From Exobacillus caeni (lineage in GTDB: Bacteria > Bacillota > Bacilli > Bacillales > Guptibacillaceae), in assembly GCF_005747095.1 (NCBI RefSeq), contig NZ_SWLG01000008.1:186001-250000 (forward strand): a DNA stretch of 64,000 bases, read 5' to 3'. The notes below the pieces were generated by a model. That model worked only from the letters and a program-made list of their open reading frames with translations, was not told the origin of the DNA and ran no database searches. Below, in pieces: positions 1 through 8,050 of this stretch (its first letter is position 1; each line of letters begins with the position of its first letter). The position numbers were made by a program, and so were the translations under genes.

Positions 1-309
1 AATGACAGTCATATTATCCCGGGATTATTGACCGCATTTCCACTACAATATTTTAATACAACATATAAGAACTTAGGCAAGGATCTGGAATGGATAGAAC
101 CAGCAGCTAAGGAGCTTGGATATAAAATATGTAAAGCTCTAGACAATTCAGGCCATCATATTGGTGATATCGGAATCGATATGGGGCTTGATGAGCAAAA
201 AAATTTATGGGTCTATGAAGTAAACTCTCTCCCCTTCCCATTGCCAGGAGTAAAAGATGTATCCATGACCAGACCCCTGGAATATGCCCAATACCTTGCT
301 TCAAATTAA
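1..309 (+). CDS. YheC/YheD-family ATP-grasp protein, C-terminal part
   Basis: The reading frame is open from the first base, so the gene starts outside the window and only about 102 C-terminal residues remain. The fragment has the end of an ATP-grasp fold: GDIGIDMG, then WVYEVNSLP, where the Glu and Asn are the usual metal/ATP ligands of the YheC/YheD spore-coat-associated family. By family it is probably a spore-envelope ATP-dependent ligase-like protein of unknown substrate. It is followed by a perfect 20-bp hairpin. Family assignment rests on this short segment, so it is likely but not certain. Confidence 0.75.
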   Translation, partial: NDSHIIPGLLTAFPLQYFNTTYKNLGKDLEWIEPAAKELGYKICKALDNSGHHIGDIGIDMGLDEQKNLWVYEVNSLPFPLPGVKDVSMTRPLEYAQYLASN

Positions 310-353
310 TTGATATTAAAGTATCTACAAACTAAAAAATAACTTTACAGAGA

Positions 354-399
354 TAAATTAATTAAGGCTGTGGACAAAACCACAGCCTTAATTAATTTA
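354..399. terminator. 20-bp perfect hairpin
   Basis: Arms at 354-373 and 380-399 are exact reverse complements around a 6-nt loop (acaaaa). The AT-rich outer arms supply a T-rich tail on either strand. It lies between the end of the ATP-grasp gene (+) and the end of the cysteine-rich gene (-), so it probably serves both. Confidence 0.8.
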
Positions 400-524
400 A
401 TATAAGATTTATTTAGAGAATTCTTAATGGAAGGTGAAAGCAAAGTTAAAAAGCAACAGACAAATTAAATGTCTGCAGCCTTTTTTACATTTATTGAAAT
501 TGTCGTATGGTTTTCTTTTATTTG

Positions 525-821
525 TTACTGCGGTAATACACAAAAAATTAAATTTTGACTACAATCTAATAATGCAGCTAATTGATTTGCTTCACCTGTT
601 TCTTGTAACGCAGCTCCCATACAGTTCACGAAATCTATAACACAAGCTTGACATTCAGGTTCAACGTTAGGACACAACTCTAATACACATGCAATTAGGT
701 CAGTACTACATTGTATTAGAGCATCCAATTGAGCATCTACTGACGGTAACTGCATTGCAGCGTCTACACAACGAGAGAAATTTTGAACACATGCTGCACA
801 AGTATTTGGACCAACACCCAT
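525..821 (-). CDS. Small cysteine-rich protein with exact 49-residue internal duplication
   Basis: A 98-residue protein I do not recognise. It has 11 cysteines at 8, 11, 18, 38, 45, 50, 57, 60, 67, 87 and 94. Ten of them form two sets offset by exactly 49 residues, each C-x2-C-x6-C-x19-C-x6-C, with C50 in the linker. The rest is mostly hydrophobic and acidic, consistent with helical hairpins carrying metal ligands or disulfides. No signal peptide or membrane segment is evident. A strong AGGAGGTG ribosome binding site sits just upstream of the ATG. It is monocistronic. A four-helix cysteine-rich metal-binding protein (DUF326-like) or a spore-associated protein are possibilities; neither is shown. 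Confidence 0.8.
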   Translation of the reverse strand: MGVGPNTCAACVQNFSRCVDAAMQLPSVDAQLDALIQCSTDLIACVLELCPNVEPECQACVIDFVNCMGAALQETGEANQLAALLDCSQNLIFCVLPQ

Positions 822-1272
822 AATGACACCTCCTTTAATTATTCTGAGTTTAGAGTGGCATTAATCAGGGGGAATCATTAAATATAACTCCCTATCCACC
901 GTTCCCTGAGATTCCCATCTCAATATCAATATATGCATGGCAAGTAGTGACTGTATGGACAAGAGCATAACAATTTGATGGTCATTTGAGTTTTTTTGAT
1001 AAGAAAACCAATTAACATAAAATTTCCCTGCACCGGAATATTGCCTTGAAAAAAGGAGTAATTTTCATATTCGTTTTTTTTTTGGCAATTTACCCAGTGA
1101 CATGCGGCGACTATAAAGGTAGTAAATGTTTTTCTTGATTATGCATAATAATCTTAGTAAATAAAAAGCACATAAACCACAAAAAAATGATGTGCCAATC
1201 AAATAGCACATCATTTCCAATGTTATTAACTGTTTTCCACTGCAGAATCTTTCTTATAACATTTTTTACAAG
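822..1272. other. Intergenic stretch without a recognisable gene
   Basis: About 450 AT-rich bases between two minus-strand genes. Apart from the hairpin at 1181-1216 and the ribosome binding site of the cysteine-rich gene near 826-834, I see no reading frame with a start signal and no structured RNA. Confidence 0.6.
1181..1216 (-). terminator. Rho-independent terminator of the small membrane-protein gene
   Basis: Arms at 1185-1195 (aaatgatgtgc) and 1206-1216 (gcacatcattt) form a hairpin followed on the minus strand by a run of seven T. It lies about 57 bases past the stop of the gene at 1273-1413. Confidence 0.75.
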
Positions 1273-1413
1273 TCACATTCGCCCTTTAACCAATTTATAA
1301 ACGAGTATCGCAGCGGCTATCACGAGCAAAATATGAATAAGGCCGCCAACAACGTTAAGTACCAATCCGATTAGCCAGATCGCAAGTAAGATTCCTATTA
1401 TTGTCCAGAGCAT
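1273..1413 (-). CDS. Lmo0937-family small membrane protein
   Basis: A 46-residue protein that begins MLWTIIGILLAIWLIGL and ends LVYKLVKGRM. It has two hydrophobic segments (about 3-20 and 25-40) around a glycine-rich turn with GGLIHILLVI. This matches the Lmo0937-type small membrane proteins of Bacillales. The ATG is preceded by an aaggaaagga purine run, and a terminator follows. The molecular role of the family is unknown; in Listeria the namesake belongs to the general stress regulon (family knowledge, not shown here). Confidence 0.8.
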   Translation of the reverse strand: MLWTIIGILLAIWLIGLVLNVVGGLIHILLVIAAAILVYKLVKGRM

Positions 1414-1724
1414 ATTTGATATCCTTTCCTTATTTTGTCATAGTATATATATTCCACAAAACTGGCTTTTATAAAACTTTCTTTACGATTTTTCCTCTTT
1501 GATAAAAAGAAATAACCTGAAATGATCTTCCGAGTATACTTTATTGATTCTATATGCCGCTCCCTGGTCTTATCCTTCAAAAATATAAACTGAACGATCT
1601 CTAATCGTATCAATCGCAATTAAGGTAGTGTTAATAGTCCGTTCTTACCGATATAATCAAAATCTGTTATATCTTTCCTTTGTCAGGGTAAATCATAAAT
1701 AAAATCAATAAGGAGTGATACATT
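1414..1724. other. Divergent promoter region
   Basis: Lies between the small membrane protein (-) and the CBS protein (+). It holds the ribosome binding sites of both and a possible SigB-type promoter at 1666-1691. Nothing else is recognised; the reading frame across 1398-1619 overlaps the real gene and has no start signal. Confidence 0.5.
1666..1691 (+). promoter_or_regulatory. Candidate SigB-type promoter
   Basis: GTTATA (1666-1671) and GGGTAA (1686-1691) are separated by 14 bases, close to the SigB pattern GTTTAA-N12-14-GGGTAT. It lies 33 bases before the CBS gene. The match is imperfect. Confidence 0.35.
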
Positions 1725-2156
1725 ATGGCAGTAATTGAAGAAGTCATGACTAGAAGTGTAGAAACATGTTCACCCTCTAGTTCTGTTATAGAAGTAGCTA
1801 AAAAAATGAAAGAACTAGATGTTGGTGTCATGCCCTTAGAGGAAGGAAACCAGCTGGTAGGACTTGTTACAGACCGTGATATTGTAATAAACGGACTGGC
1901 AGAAAAAGAAACTGGAGACTTTAAGGCAAGGGATGTTATGACAAAAGATCCGGAATGTGTACACCCTGATACGGATATAAATGAAGCCTTCAATCTTATG
2001 TCAGAAAAGCAAATTCGCCGCCTTCCTGTAGTAGACCAGAACAATCAGCTGGCAGGTATTGTATCGATCGGTGATCTTGCCGTAAAGCTTAATGAAAATA
2101 GAGAATCCGGAGATGCACTCGACCAGATTTCAAGACCCGCTAAACCAGAAAAATAA
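1725..2156 (+). CDS. Tandem CBS-domain protein
   Basis: A 143-residue cytoplasmic protein made of two CBS motifs, about residues 8-60 and 72-125, with the family signatures VMTRSVETCSP, GLVTDRDIV, VMTKDPECVHPD and RRLPVVDQNNQLAGIVSIGDLA. CBS pairs bind adenosine nucleotides and act as sensors. Stand-alone proteins of this size (YhcV/YlbB-like) are common in Bacillus and have no assigned target. ATG with aaggagtg upstream. Monocistronic, closed by the hairpin at 2196-2230. Confidence 0.92.
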   Translation: MAVIEEVMTRSVETCSPSSSVIEVAKKMKELDVGVMPLEEGNQLVGLVTDRDIVINGLAEKETGDFKARDVMTKDPECVHPDTDINEAFNLMSEKQIRRLPVVDQNNQLAGIVSIGDLAVKLNENRESGDALDQISRPAKPEK

Positions 2157-2195
2157 GATAGTTTATTAAAATTCATTTTGAAAGAGTTATTTATT

Positions 2196-2230
2196 CCAGG
2201 CTGTCTGTTTATAAGACAGCCTGGTTTATT
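2196..2230 (+). terminator. Terminator of the CBS-protein gene
   Basis: Arms ccaggctgtct (2196-2206) and agacagcctgg (2214-2224) with a 7-nt loop, followed by tttatttt. Confidence 0.85.
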
Positions 2231-2450
2231 TTCACTTCTAATCACAAAAGATTAAGTTACCCTGAACAATGGACTCTTTTTCAATCCTTTTATGTTTTAA
2301 TGTTGTAGGGATGAAAGTCATCGGAACAGCAACAGTTTCTGTTTTTTTAAATATTGGAAAAAGAACCGTCCTTCCAGATGAATTTATATAAAATGAAAGG
2401 AGTAAGGTTTTTTGCTCCATTTTCCGATAAGAAAGCGAAGTAAAACATTT

Positions 2451-2479
2451 AAAAAGAGGCAGCTTTCCAAGCTTGCCTC
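2451..2479 (-). terminator. Terminator of the des-desKR locus
   Basis: On the minus strand a hairpin built on ggaggcaagctt and agctgcctc is followed by a T run (read from + 2455-2451). It lies just past the stop of desR. Confidence 0.7.
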
Positions 2480-2495
2480 CTACTGTATAAAAACG

Positions 2496-3101
2496 TTATT
2501 TAAACCAGCCCTTTTCCTTAAATCGTGAAATAGCTTCGATTCTGTTGCTGACGTTAAGCTTATCAAGGATAACAGAAACATAATTTCTCACTGTACCGGT
2601 AGTAAGGTATAGTTCATCGGCTATTTCCTTCGTATTTTTCCCATCGGCTATAAGCTTGATCACCTGCTCTTCACGCTCAGTCAGCGGGTTTTCGTTTTCT
2701 GTCCCATACGCCATATCGATCAGTTCCGGAGCATAGACCCTGCGGCCGTCCATGATAACGCGAATTGAATTTGCCAGTTCCTCGCTCGGGCTATCTTTTA
2801 ATAGATATCCGCTGACTTCGGCATTTCGGGCACGTTCAAAATATCCAGCACGTGCAAATGTAGTTAATATAATAACTTTGCAGGAGTGCCCCTTCAGTTC
2901 CTCAGCAGCGTCAAGACCGCTCTTCACCGGCATTTCTATGTCCATAATACAAATATCCGGGTTGTGCTCCCTCACTAAATGAATTACTTCTTCTCCATTT
3001 CTCGCTTTCCCGACCACTTCCATATCATCTTCCAGATCCAGAAGCGATCCCAGTGCACCAAGAAGCATCCTTTGATCCTCGGCTATGACAATCCGTATCA
3101 C
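2496..3101 (-). CDS. desR: DesR, response regulator of membrane-fluidity control
   Basis: A 201-residue NarL/LuxR-type regulator: receiver domain about 1-120 with acidic pair E8/D9, phosphoacceptor D54 in CIMDIEMP and K106-region SGYLLKDSP; LuxR HTH about 137-198 (LTEREEQVIKLIADGKNTKEIA). Asp54 is the same position used by B. subtilis DesR. By that homology it is phosphorylated by DesK at low temperature and activates the des promoter. The ATG overlaps the end of desK by 4 bases, indicating translational coupling. A palindrome upstream of the desaturase (5623-5636) is a candidate binding site. Confidence 0.93.
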   Translation of the reverse strand: MIRIVIAEDQRMLLGALGSLLDLEDDMEVVGKARNGEEVIHLVREHNPDICIMDIEMPVKSGLDAAEELKGHSCKVIILTTFARAGYFERARNAEVSGYLLKDSPSEELANSIRVIMDGRRVYAPELIDMAYGTENENPLTEREEQVIKLIADGKNTKEIADELYLTTGTVRNYVSVILDKLNVSNRIEAISRFKEKGWFK

Positions 3102-4234
3102 ACCAATTCCTCCTGTTTCGTTTGTTGAACCACATTTGGCACCCGAATCTTAAGGGTCGTTCCTTTCGATGATGATATCTCAAGGCTGCCGTTCACAAAT
3201 TCAAGCCGTTCCCTCATCCCCTGTATGCCGTGTCCGGATGAAGGATTGAGGTTATCTGAAATGCCAATTCCATTATCATTCACTTTAATTATTGATTCAT
3301 CAGGTGTTTGCTTGATAATCACATTGCAAACTGATGCCTTGCTATGTTTTACAACATTGGTGACAGCTTCTTTTAAACACATGCTCAGTACATTTTCGGC
3401 CAATAGAGGAGTGTTCACAAGTTCCGGATCTCCCTTTAAACGGAAATCAACTCCAGCCACTTTTAACATCTGCCGAACATGTATGATTTCATCTTTTAGC
3501 TTTGTTGCCCGCATGTCAGAAACCATCTCCCGAACCTCTTTCAAAGCCGTTCTTGCAGTCTGGTGAATATCATTGATTTCACTCTTAGCTGAAGCAGGAT
3601 TTTTCTCAACAAGCTTTCCTGCCAGGTCACTTTTCATTCCAATAAGGGAAAGCTTTTGACCGAGTGTATCATGCAGGTCCCGGGCGATCCTCTGACGTTC
3701 TTCAATAATCATCAAACGGGAAATCCTTTTGTTCGCATCCTCTAATTGATTTTCTAACTTTTCACGCTTAATCCGATTATACATCGTTAAAGGCAACAAA
3801 ATCACGCTGACGATCGTTATGATGATGAAAGGAAACTGAGACAGGAACAACTCATAATGGGTGATAAACAATATCGTAGTCACCCCAACTGTTGTAACGA
3901 GTTGGACGATGTACAAGACAAAAAATCTAACTTTCATCTGGATGTTACCGATAAAGAAAGCGATGAACAACGCAAAATAAACATACCCCAGGGCAAGCGT
4001 CATGACCATATTAATCACCATTTCAACACTTACCCAGACATAAACAGGCCAACCCTGAGATAAAAAAGACAGCCGGTATGCGGTAAAGAACAATAAAATC
4101 ATCAAAATGCCGAAAACAATTTCTAAAATTGAAAACGACCTTACGATAAAATAGAAAGGCAATACACAAAAGATTATCCAAACGTATATGTTAAGCCCCG
4201 TGTTTTTCGGGATAATATGATACCATTTTTGCAT
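3098..4234 (-). CDS. desK: DesK, thermosensor histidine kinase
   Basis: I start the gene at the ATG at 4234 (378 residues) because it has an aaaaagggga site 6 bases upstream; the open frame runs up to a TTG at 4300 that has none. With this start the phosphoacceptor in ARDLHDTLGQ is His188, the same number as in B. subtilis DesK (370 residues). About five membrane helices fill residues 15-150, then a coiled linker, DHp helix with H188 and a HATPase_c domain (NVVKHS, DNGIGI, GHGIQGMRERL). DesK senses membrane thickness or fluidity and controls DesR phosphorylation. It lies between the desaturase and desR on the same strand. Confidence 0.93.
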   Translation of the reverse strand: MQKWYHIIPKNTGLNIYVWIIFCVLPFYFIVRSFSILEIVFGILMILLFFTAYRLSFLSQGWPVYVWVSVEMVINMVMTLALGYVYFALFIAFFIGNIQMKVRFFVLYIVQLVTTVGVTTILFITHYELFLSQFPFIIITIVSVILLPLTMYNRIKREKLENQLEDANKRISRLMIIEERQRIARDLHDTLGQKLSLIGMKSDLAGKLVEKNPASAKSEINDIHQTARTALKEVREMVSDMRATKLKDEIIHVRQMLKVAGVDFRLKGDPELVNTPLLAENVLSMCLKEAVTNVVKHSKASVCNVIIKQTPDESIIKVNDNGIGISDNLNPSSGHGIQGMRERLEFVNGSLEISSSKGTTLKIRVPNVVQQTKQEELV

Positions 4235-4467
4235 AGAAGTCCCCTTTTTCCCTTGATAAGCAGGTAATTCATTTATAAGCATACGGACAGTGTTACTCAA
4301 ATTATATACTTATTTTTTCATAAAGAAAATTCACCGATCGCCAGGCTTAAGGTGAAGACAAAGATGTCATTTGCCCTTTTACTTTAGATGTCGACTCCCA
4401 TCTGTTTTATATTAAAACTTCTGAAAGTGCAAGAAAACCCTCCAGTATGAATGGAAGGTCATTTGCT

Positions 4468-5520
4468 TTATTCTTCTTGAAGGCCTGGCCTTCTACTATT
4501 CAGCCGTACGCTCGCATCTTCTTTCCTTAATAAATTCGAAACTTCTTTAAAGCTCACAAACGTTTTGTTTTTCTCGTCATACAGACGAAAACGTATAGAC
4601 TGTAAACTGGAAAGGAACGTAATCGTTGTTGCTTTTTGTAAGGGCGGTGTAGATTCATGGGCCTTTTCTAGATGATAGTTCGGCACTCTTGGACTTAAAT
4701 GATGCACATGATGGTAACCGATACTACCTGTTATCCATTCGATTACTTTTGGAAGCTTATAATAAGAACTCCCATCTACCGCAGCCTTTACATAATCCCA
4801 CTCATCTTCATTTTCAAAGTAAGAATCTTCAAATTGATGCTGGACATAAAACAGCCAGATGCCCAGTACTCCTGAAACAAACAGAATCGGAAGCTGCACG
4901 ATCAAGAAAGCCTTCCATCCGATCGCCCATATTAACAGTGCATAGATCAATACGATCGAAACGTTCGTTAAATACGTGTTCATTCGTTCTTTTCGCCTCG
5001 CGCCTTTTCTGTTCACCCGATTGGTTATTAGGAACAAATAAAACGGCCCCAATCCAAACATAATAAACGGGTTGCGATATAGTCGATATGATATTTTCTT
5101 CCAGAATGAAGCCTTTACGTACTCATCAACTGTCATTACCCAGATATCACCAGTTCCACGCTTATCCAAATTGCCGCTTGTCGCATGATGAATCGAATGT
5201 TCGCGTTTCCATTTATCAAAAGGAAAATGGGTAATAATCCCAGTAATCGTTCCGAGAATTCTGTTCGCTTTCTTGCTTTTAAAAAACGATTGGTGGGTGC
5301 AATCGTGGAAAATAATAAATGCCCTTACAACAAAACCCGCCGCAACTACAGCAAGTGCGAGTGTGAGCCAGAACGAAACAGATAAGCTCTTGTATGAAAG
5401 AAACCATAACAAGAAAAACGGTGGAATCGTATTTATCAATTGTTTTACGCTTGTCGTATGATTGGACTTTTCAAATGCTGCTACATTTTTTCTTAGTTCT
5501 GCTGTTTTTTTTCTGCTCAA
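4468..5520 (-). CDS. des: Membrane fatty-acid desaturase (Des-like)
   Basis: A 350-residue integral membrane di-iron desaturase. The three histidine boxes are present: HDCTH (H72-H76), HSIHH (H108-H112) and HHVHH near residue 273. Several hydrophobic segments flank them. B. subtilis Des (352 residues) introduces Delta5 double bonds into membrane lipid acyl chains after cold shock; the gene order des-desK-desR is conserved here. The start is TTG at 5520, set 7 bases after a good AGGAGG. Regulation by DesR is likely through the palindrome about 100 bases upstream. Confidence 0.93.
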   Translation of the reverse strand: MSRKKTAELRKNVAAFEKSNHTTSVKQLINTIPPFFLLWFLSYKSLSVSFWLTLALAVVAAGFVVRAFIIFHDCTHQSFFKSKKANRILGTITGIITHFPFDKWKREHSIHHATSGNLDKRGTGDIWVMTVDEYVKASFWKKISYRLYRNPFIMFGLGPFYLFLITNRVNRKGARRKERMNTYLTNVSIVLIYALLIWAIGWKAFLIVQLPILFVSGVLGIWLFYVQHQFEDSYFENEDEWDYVKAAVDGSSYYKLPKVIEWITGSIGYHHVHHLSPRVPNYHLEKAHESTPPLQKATTITFLSSLQSIRFRLYDEKNKTFVSFKEVSNLLRKEDASVRLNSRRPGLQEE

Positions 5521-5622
5521 TTTTAGTCCTCCTAAAGCAATTCCTTTTTATTACTCAATCATCTAATTTAAGCATAGAAGAATATAGGTAGGTTTGTAAG
5601 TCATAAACGTCAGTATACATAT

Positions 5623-5636
5623 ATGACAAGTGTCAT
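5623..5636 (-). promoter_or_regulatory. Candidate DesR operator upstream of des
   Basis: ATGACA-AG-TGTCAT is a 6-2-6 inverted repeat centred about 110 bases before the des start codon. Further GTCAT/GTCA half-sites occur at 5600-5612, between the palindrome and the gene. A TATATT -10-like element lies closer to the gene. DesR is known to bind repeated sites upstream of Pdes; the assignment here is inference from position. Confidence 0.5.
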
Positions 5637-5770
5637 GTCCAATTTGAAAATCATGGTATTCCCACGGTATATTTTCAGATCTATTTATTTAAATCAAGTC
5701 AAAACATTTGCCTTGAGCCTTATCAACTGTCAAGCTATGGGAGAGAATAACTTTAAAAAAAGATACGCAG

Positions 5771-6178
5771 GTGAAAATAGTGATAGAGATTAAGACATCG
5801 AAGCTTAGTAATGGAGAGTTCAACAGAGGAGTATTTGCAATCAGGGATATCAAAAAGGGAGAGCTTATCCACGAAGCGCCTGTTATTCCCTTTACGAATG
5901 AAGAACATATTTTGATCGAGCATACGTTACTGGATGACTACGTTTTTGAATATGGAGAAAATCACACAGCAATACTTCTTGGATATGGCAGTTTATTTAA
6001 TCATTCCTATACTCCCAATGCCACATTTTATATTAATTTTAAACAGCATACGTTTGACTTTTATGCTTATAAAGACATAAAAGCAGGCGAAGAAATTCTT
6101 ATCAACTATAACGGAGATGTAGATAATAAAGATCCCCTTTGGTTTTTAGAAGATGAAGACAATAAGAAAAAAGATTGA
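5771..6178 (+). CDS. SET-domain protein (putative protein-lysine methyltransferase)
   Basis: A 135-residue protein that is almost wholly a SET domain: GVFAIRDIKKGELIHEAP near residue 20-37, GSLFNHSYTPNA (the NHS AdoMet/pseudoknot motif) about 73-84, and AGEEILINYNGD about 104-115. No cysteine-rich post-SET region is present. SET proteins methylate lysines with AdoMet; substrates of the short Bacillus forms are not known. The GTG at 5771 has only a weak site, and the in-frame GTG at 5780 is an alternative with aggtg 4 bases upstream. Monocistronic, with a strong terminator. Confidence 0.85.
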   Translation: MKIVIEIKTSKLSNGEFNRGVFAIRDIKKGELIHEAPVIPFTNEEHILIEHTLLDDYVFEYGENHTAILLGYGSLFNHSYTPNATFYINFKQHTFDFYAYKDIKAGEEILINYNGDVDNKDPLWFLEDEDNKKKD

Positions 6179-6193
6179 TATAAAAAAGTACAG

Positions 6194-6232
6194 AGAGCAT
6201 GCTACCTATTCCGGTGTAGCATGCTCTTTGTT
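6194..6232 (+). terminator. Terminator of the SET-domain gene
   Basis: Arms agagcatgctac (6194-6205) and gtagcatgctct (6216-6227), followed by ttgtttgtt. Confidence 0.85.
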
Positions 6233-6340
6233 TGTTAGGCAAGTTTTTCAAAATAAAATTTTATGTTTCTCTTCTTATTTTGTATAATTCTAACTAATTA
6301 ATTCGTTATACATAATGAGTCCGAAAAAAAGGGGGATCAT

Positions 6341-7285
6341 ATGGAAACAAAGGAAGACAAAACACTACAGTTTTCTGAAAAAGCTAGAGAACTAAAATTC
6401 GATTTCAACGAATTGATCGCAGAATATCGTGAAGACTTGTGGAAGTATTGCCGATATTTAACAGGGTCACCCTGGGATGGCGAAGATCTTTACCAGGAAA
6501 CATTGATCAAAGCGTTTGGAGCATTTTATCAACGCTGGCATCCTACGAATCCTAAATCTTATATCTATCGGATTGCGACGAACACCTGGATCGATCAGTG
6601 CCGGAAGGAAAAGCGCCAGATAGGATATCTTGAGGAAGAACATGAACCTGTCCAAGAGTTCATCGATACGCTCCATCTAGAGGATGCCCTTGAACAGCTA
6701 TTTTCCCTTTTTACCCCCCGGCAGACAGCGGCGTTTTTACTAATGGACGTGTTTCAATTTACAGCAGATGAAGTTGCAGGAATCGTAAAAACAACTCCCG
6801 GGGCTGTTTATGCAACGGTACGAAGAGTTAGAAATAAACTCCAGGATTCGCCGAAAGATGAAAAAAAGAAATATTTTGTCTCGCAAAAGCGATCTCCCGG
6901 TGAAGAAAAGGTCATCCAGACATATCTTAAAGCGCTTAACCAGGGCAATATCGATGACATGCTCTCATTGATAAGCGATTATGCCGTTAATGAGGCAGAC
7001 ATGGGATTTCAAGAATTTTCGAAGGATGAAATGCGTAAAGGCTCTGTTCAACACGGGCTCCCAGGGTTCCGTGCCGAAGAAAAAATACTGTGGGGAAAGC
7101 CGGTTATTGTTGTTTTTGCTAGTAGTGCAGATGGGCCTCAAATACACGACATTCAATATCAAGAAGTTGAAAACGGTAAGATCGTCGCACACCGGAGTTT
7201 TTTCTTCCGAAAAGAGTTGATTTTTGCTGCATCAGAAGAACTTGGAATCCCTCCGCAGCTTGATAAACCGCCAGTAAAATGGTGA
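6341..7285 (+). CDS. ECF sigma factor with SnoaL-like C-terminal domain
   Basis: A 314-residue sigma-70 family protein. Region 2 spans about 22-90 (YCRYLTGSPWDGEDLYQETLIKA, YIYRIATNTWID), region 4 about 115-170 (LFTPRQTAAFLLMDVFQFTADEVAGIV, GAVYATVRRVR), and an NTF2/SnoaL-like fold occupies about 190-300. In related ECF groups the fused SnoaL-like domain tunes activity in place of a separate anti-sigma factor; no anti-sigma gene is adjacent here. ATG follows aagggggatc. A relative lies at 22895-23851. It is convergent with the NTF2-like gene at 7451-7828. Confidence 0.9.
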   Translation: METKEDKTLQFSEKARELKFDFNELIAEYREDLWKYCRYLTGSPWDGEDLYQETLIKAFGAFYQRWHPTNPKSYIYRIATNTWIDQCRKEKRQIGYLEEEHEPVQEFIDTLHLEDALEQLFSLFTPRQTAAFLLMDVFQFTADEVAGIVKTTPGAVYATVRRVRNKLQDSPKDEKKKYFVSQKRSPGEEKVIQTYLKALNQGNIDDMLSLISDYAVNEADMGFQEFSKDEMRKGSVQHGLPGFRAEEKILWGKPVIVVFASSADGPQIHDIQYQEVENGKIVAHRSFFFRKELIFAASEELGIPPQLDKPPVKW

Positions 7286-7406
7286 TTTCATAACCATTAG
7301 CTGTATCAAAAGCGGAATTATCAATATGTTTATTCCAGTCCAGTAAGCCTTTCCTGTTCTGGGATCCGGATGGAAGCAGGTAGATGACCAGTTAGAAACA
7401 GTACTC

Positions 7407-7445
7407 AAGAAAAATAGTCCTCCATGTTGGATGGCTCTTTTTCTT
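7407..7445. terminator. Bidirectional terminator between convergent genes
   Basis: An imperfect hairpin with aagaaaaa at 7407-7414 and tttttctt at 7438-7445 as outer arms and a GC-containing inner stem (agtcctcca / tggatggct). It gives a T tail in both directions. Confidence 0.6.
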
Positions 7446-7450
7446 GCCAA

Positions 7451-7828
7451 TTACTTTTCCAGTTCAATATATTCCCTTAATATTTTCCATTCATCCCCTT
7501 CTTTTCGCCAAACTAGCATGCATACCGCATGATTAGTTGTGCCGTTGATTAGGTTCGTTTCAGTACCATTGACCACGATTTCTTCTCCTTCTTTTCGATA
7601 CTTTATTGCTTCAGATTCAATGCTTTTTACTGCATTATCATACTGATTAAGTACACTTTTAATATCATAGTTATAATCATAAGTATACGGACTCTCCATG
7701 CCAGAACGCCCCCAATACCCAACAAAGTGCTTTGACATGAAAGCTCTGATAGCCTTTTCGTCCTTGCTTTTAAATGCCTGGTTCCAGGCATTATAATAGT
7801 CATTTAAAATTTCTTTAAAGTCCTCCAT
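7451..7828 (-). CDS. NTF2/SnoaL-like (DUF4440-type) small protein
   Basis: A 125-residue single-domain protein with the NTF2-like cone-fold pattern: helix LNDYYNAWNQAFKSKDEKAIRAFMSKHFVGYWGRSG and strands ending MLVWRKEGDEWKILREYIELEK. Such proteins can be enzymes or ligand-binding proteins; the catalytic identity cannot be read. ATG preceded by taggaggag. It stands tail to tail with the SnoaL-fused sigma factor, whose C-terminus has the same general fold. Confidence 0.75.
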   Translation of the reverse strand: MEDFKEILNDYYNAWNQAFKSKDEKAIRAFMSKHFVGYWGRSGMESPYTYDYNYDIKSVLNQYDNAVKSIESEAIKYRKEGEEIVVNGTETNLINGTTNHAVCMLVWRKEGDEWKILREYIELEK

Positions 7829-8004
7829 CTAACTCCTCCTACTATTGAAAAAATTCACTTTCACTTTCCACATGTCCTCTGTTCACTCTGACACATGCCA
7901 AAGTGGCCATTTTTACATTGACACTCCCATAGCTAAAGCAATGGGATTCTGAAGTACTAAACCGTTCGCAATTCGTTTCCGCTTTGAACTAGCCTTCAGG
8001 TAAA

Positions 8005-8030
8005 AGACCAAATCATAGATGATTTGGTCT
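8005..8030 (-). terminator. Terminator of the lactonase operon
   Basis: Arms agaccaaatca (8005-8015) and tgatttggtct (8020-8030) with a 4-nt loop; on the minus strand it is followed by ttttacc. It lies 20 bases past the stop of the phosphotriesterase-like gene. Confidence 0.75.
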
Positions 8031-8050
8031 GATAACGAAGGAATAATTGG

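Larger units (their letters stand above)
2157..2495. other. Intergenic stretch between convergent genes
   Basis: Holds two terminator hairpins (2196-2230 and 2451-2479). A 60-codon minus-strand frame (2238-2420) lacks a clear ribosome binding site and resembles nothing I know, so I do not call it a gene. Confidence 0.5.

Noticed and set aside
1398-1619. 73-codon minus-strand frame
   Set aside because: Overlaps the small Lmo0937-family gene and its promoter and has no start signal.
2238-2420. 60-codon minus-strand frame
   Set aside because: No convincing ribosome binding site and no family resemblance; lies between two terminators.
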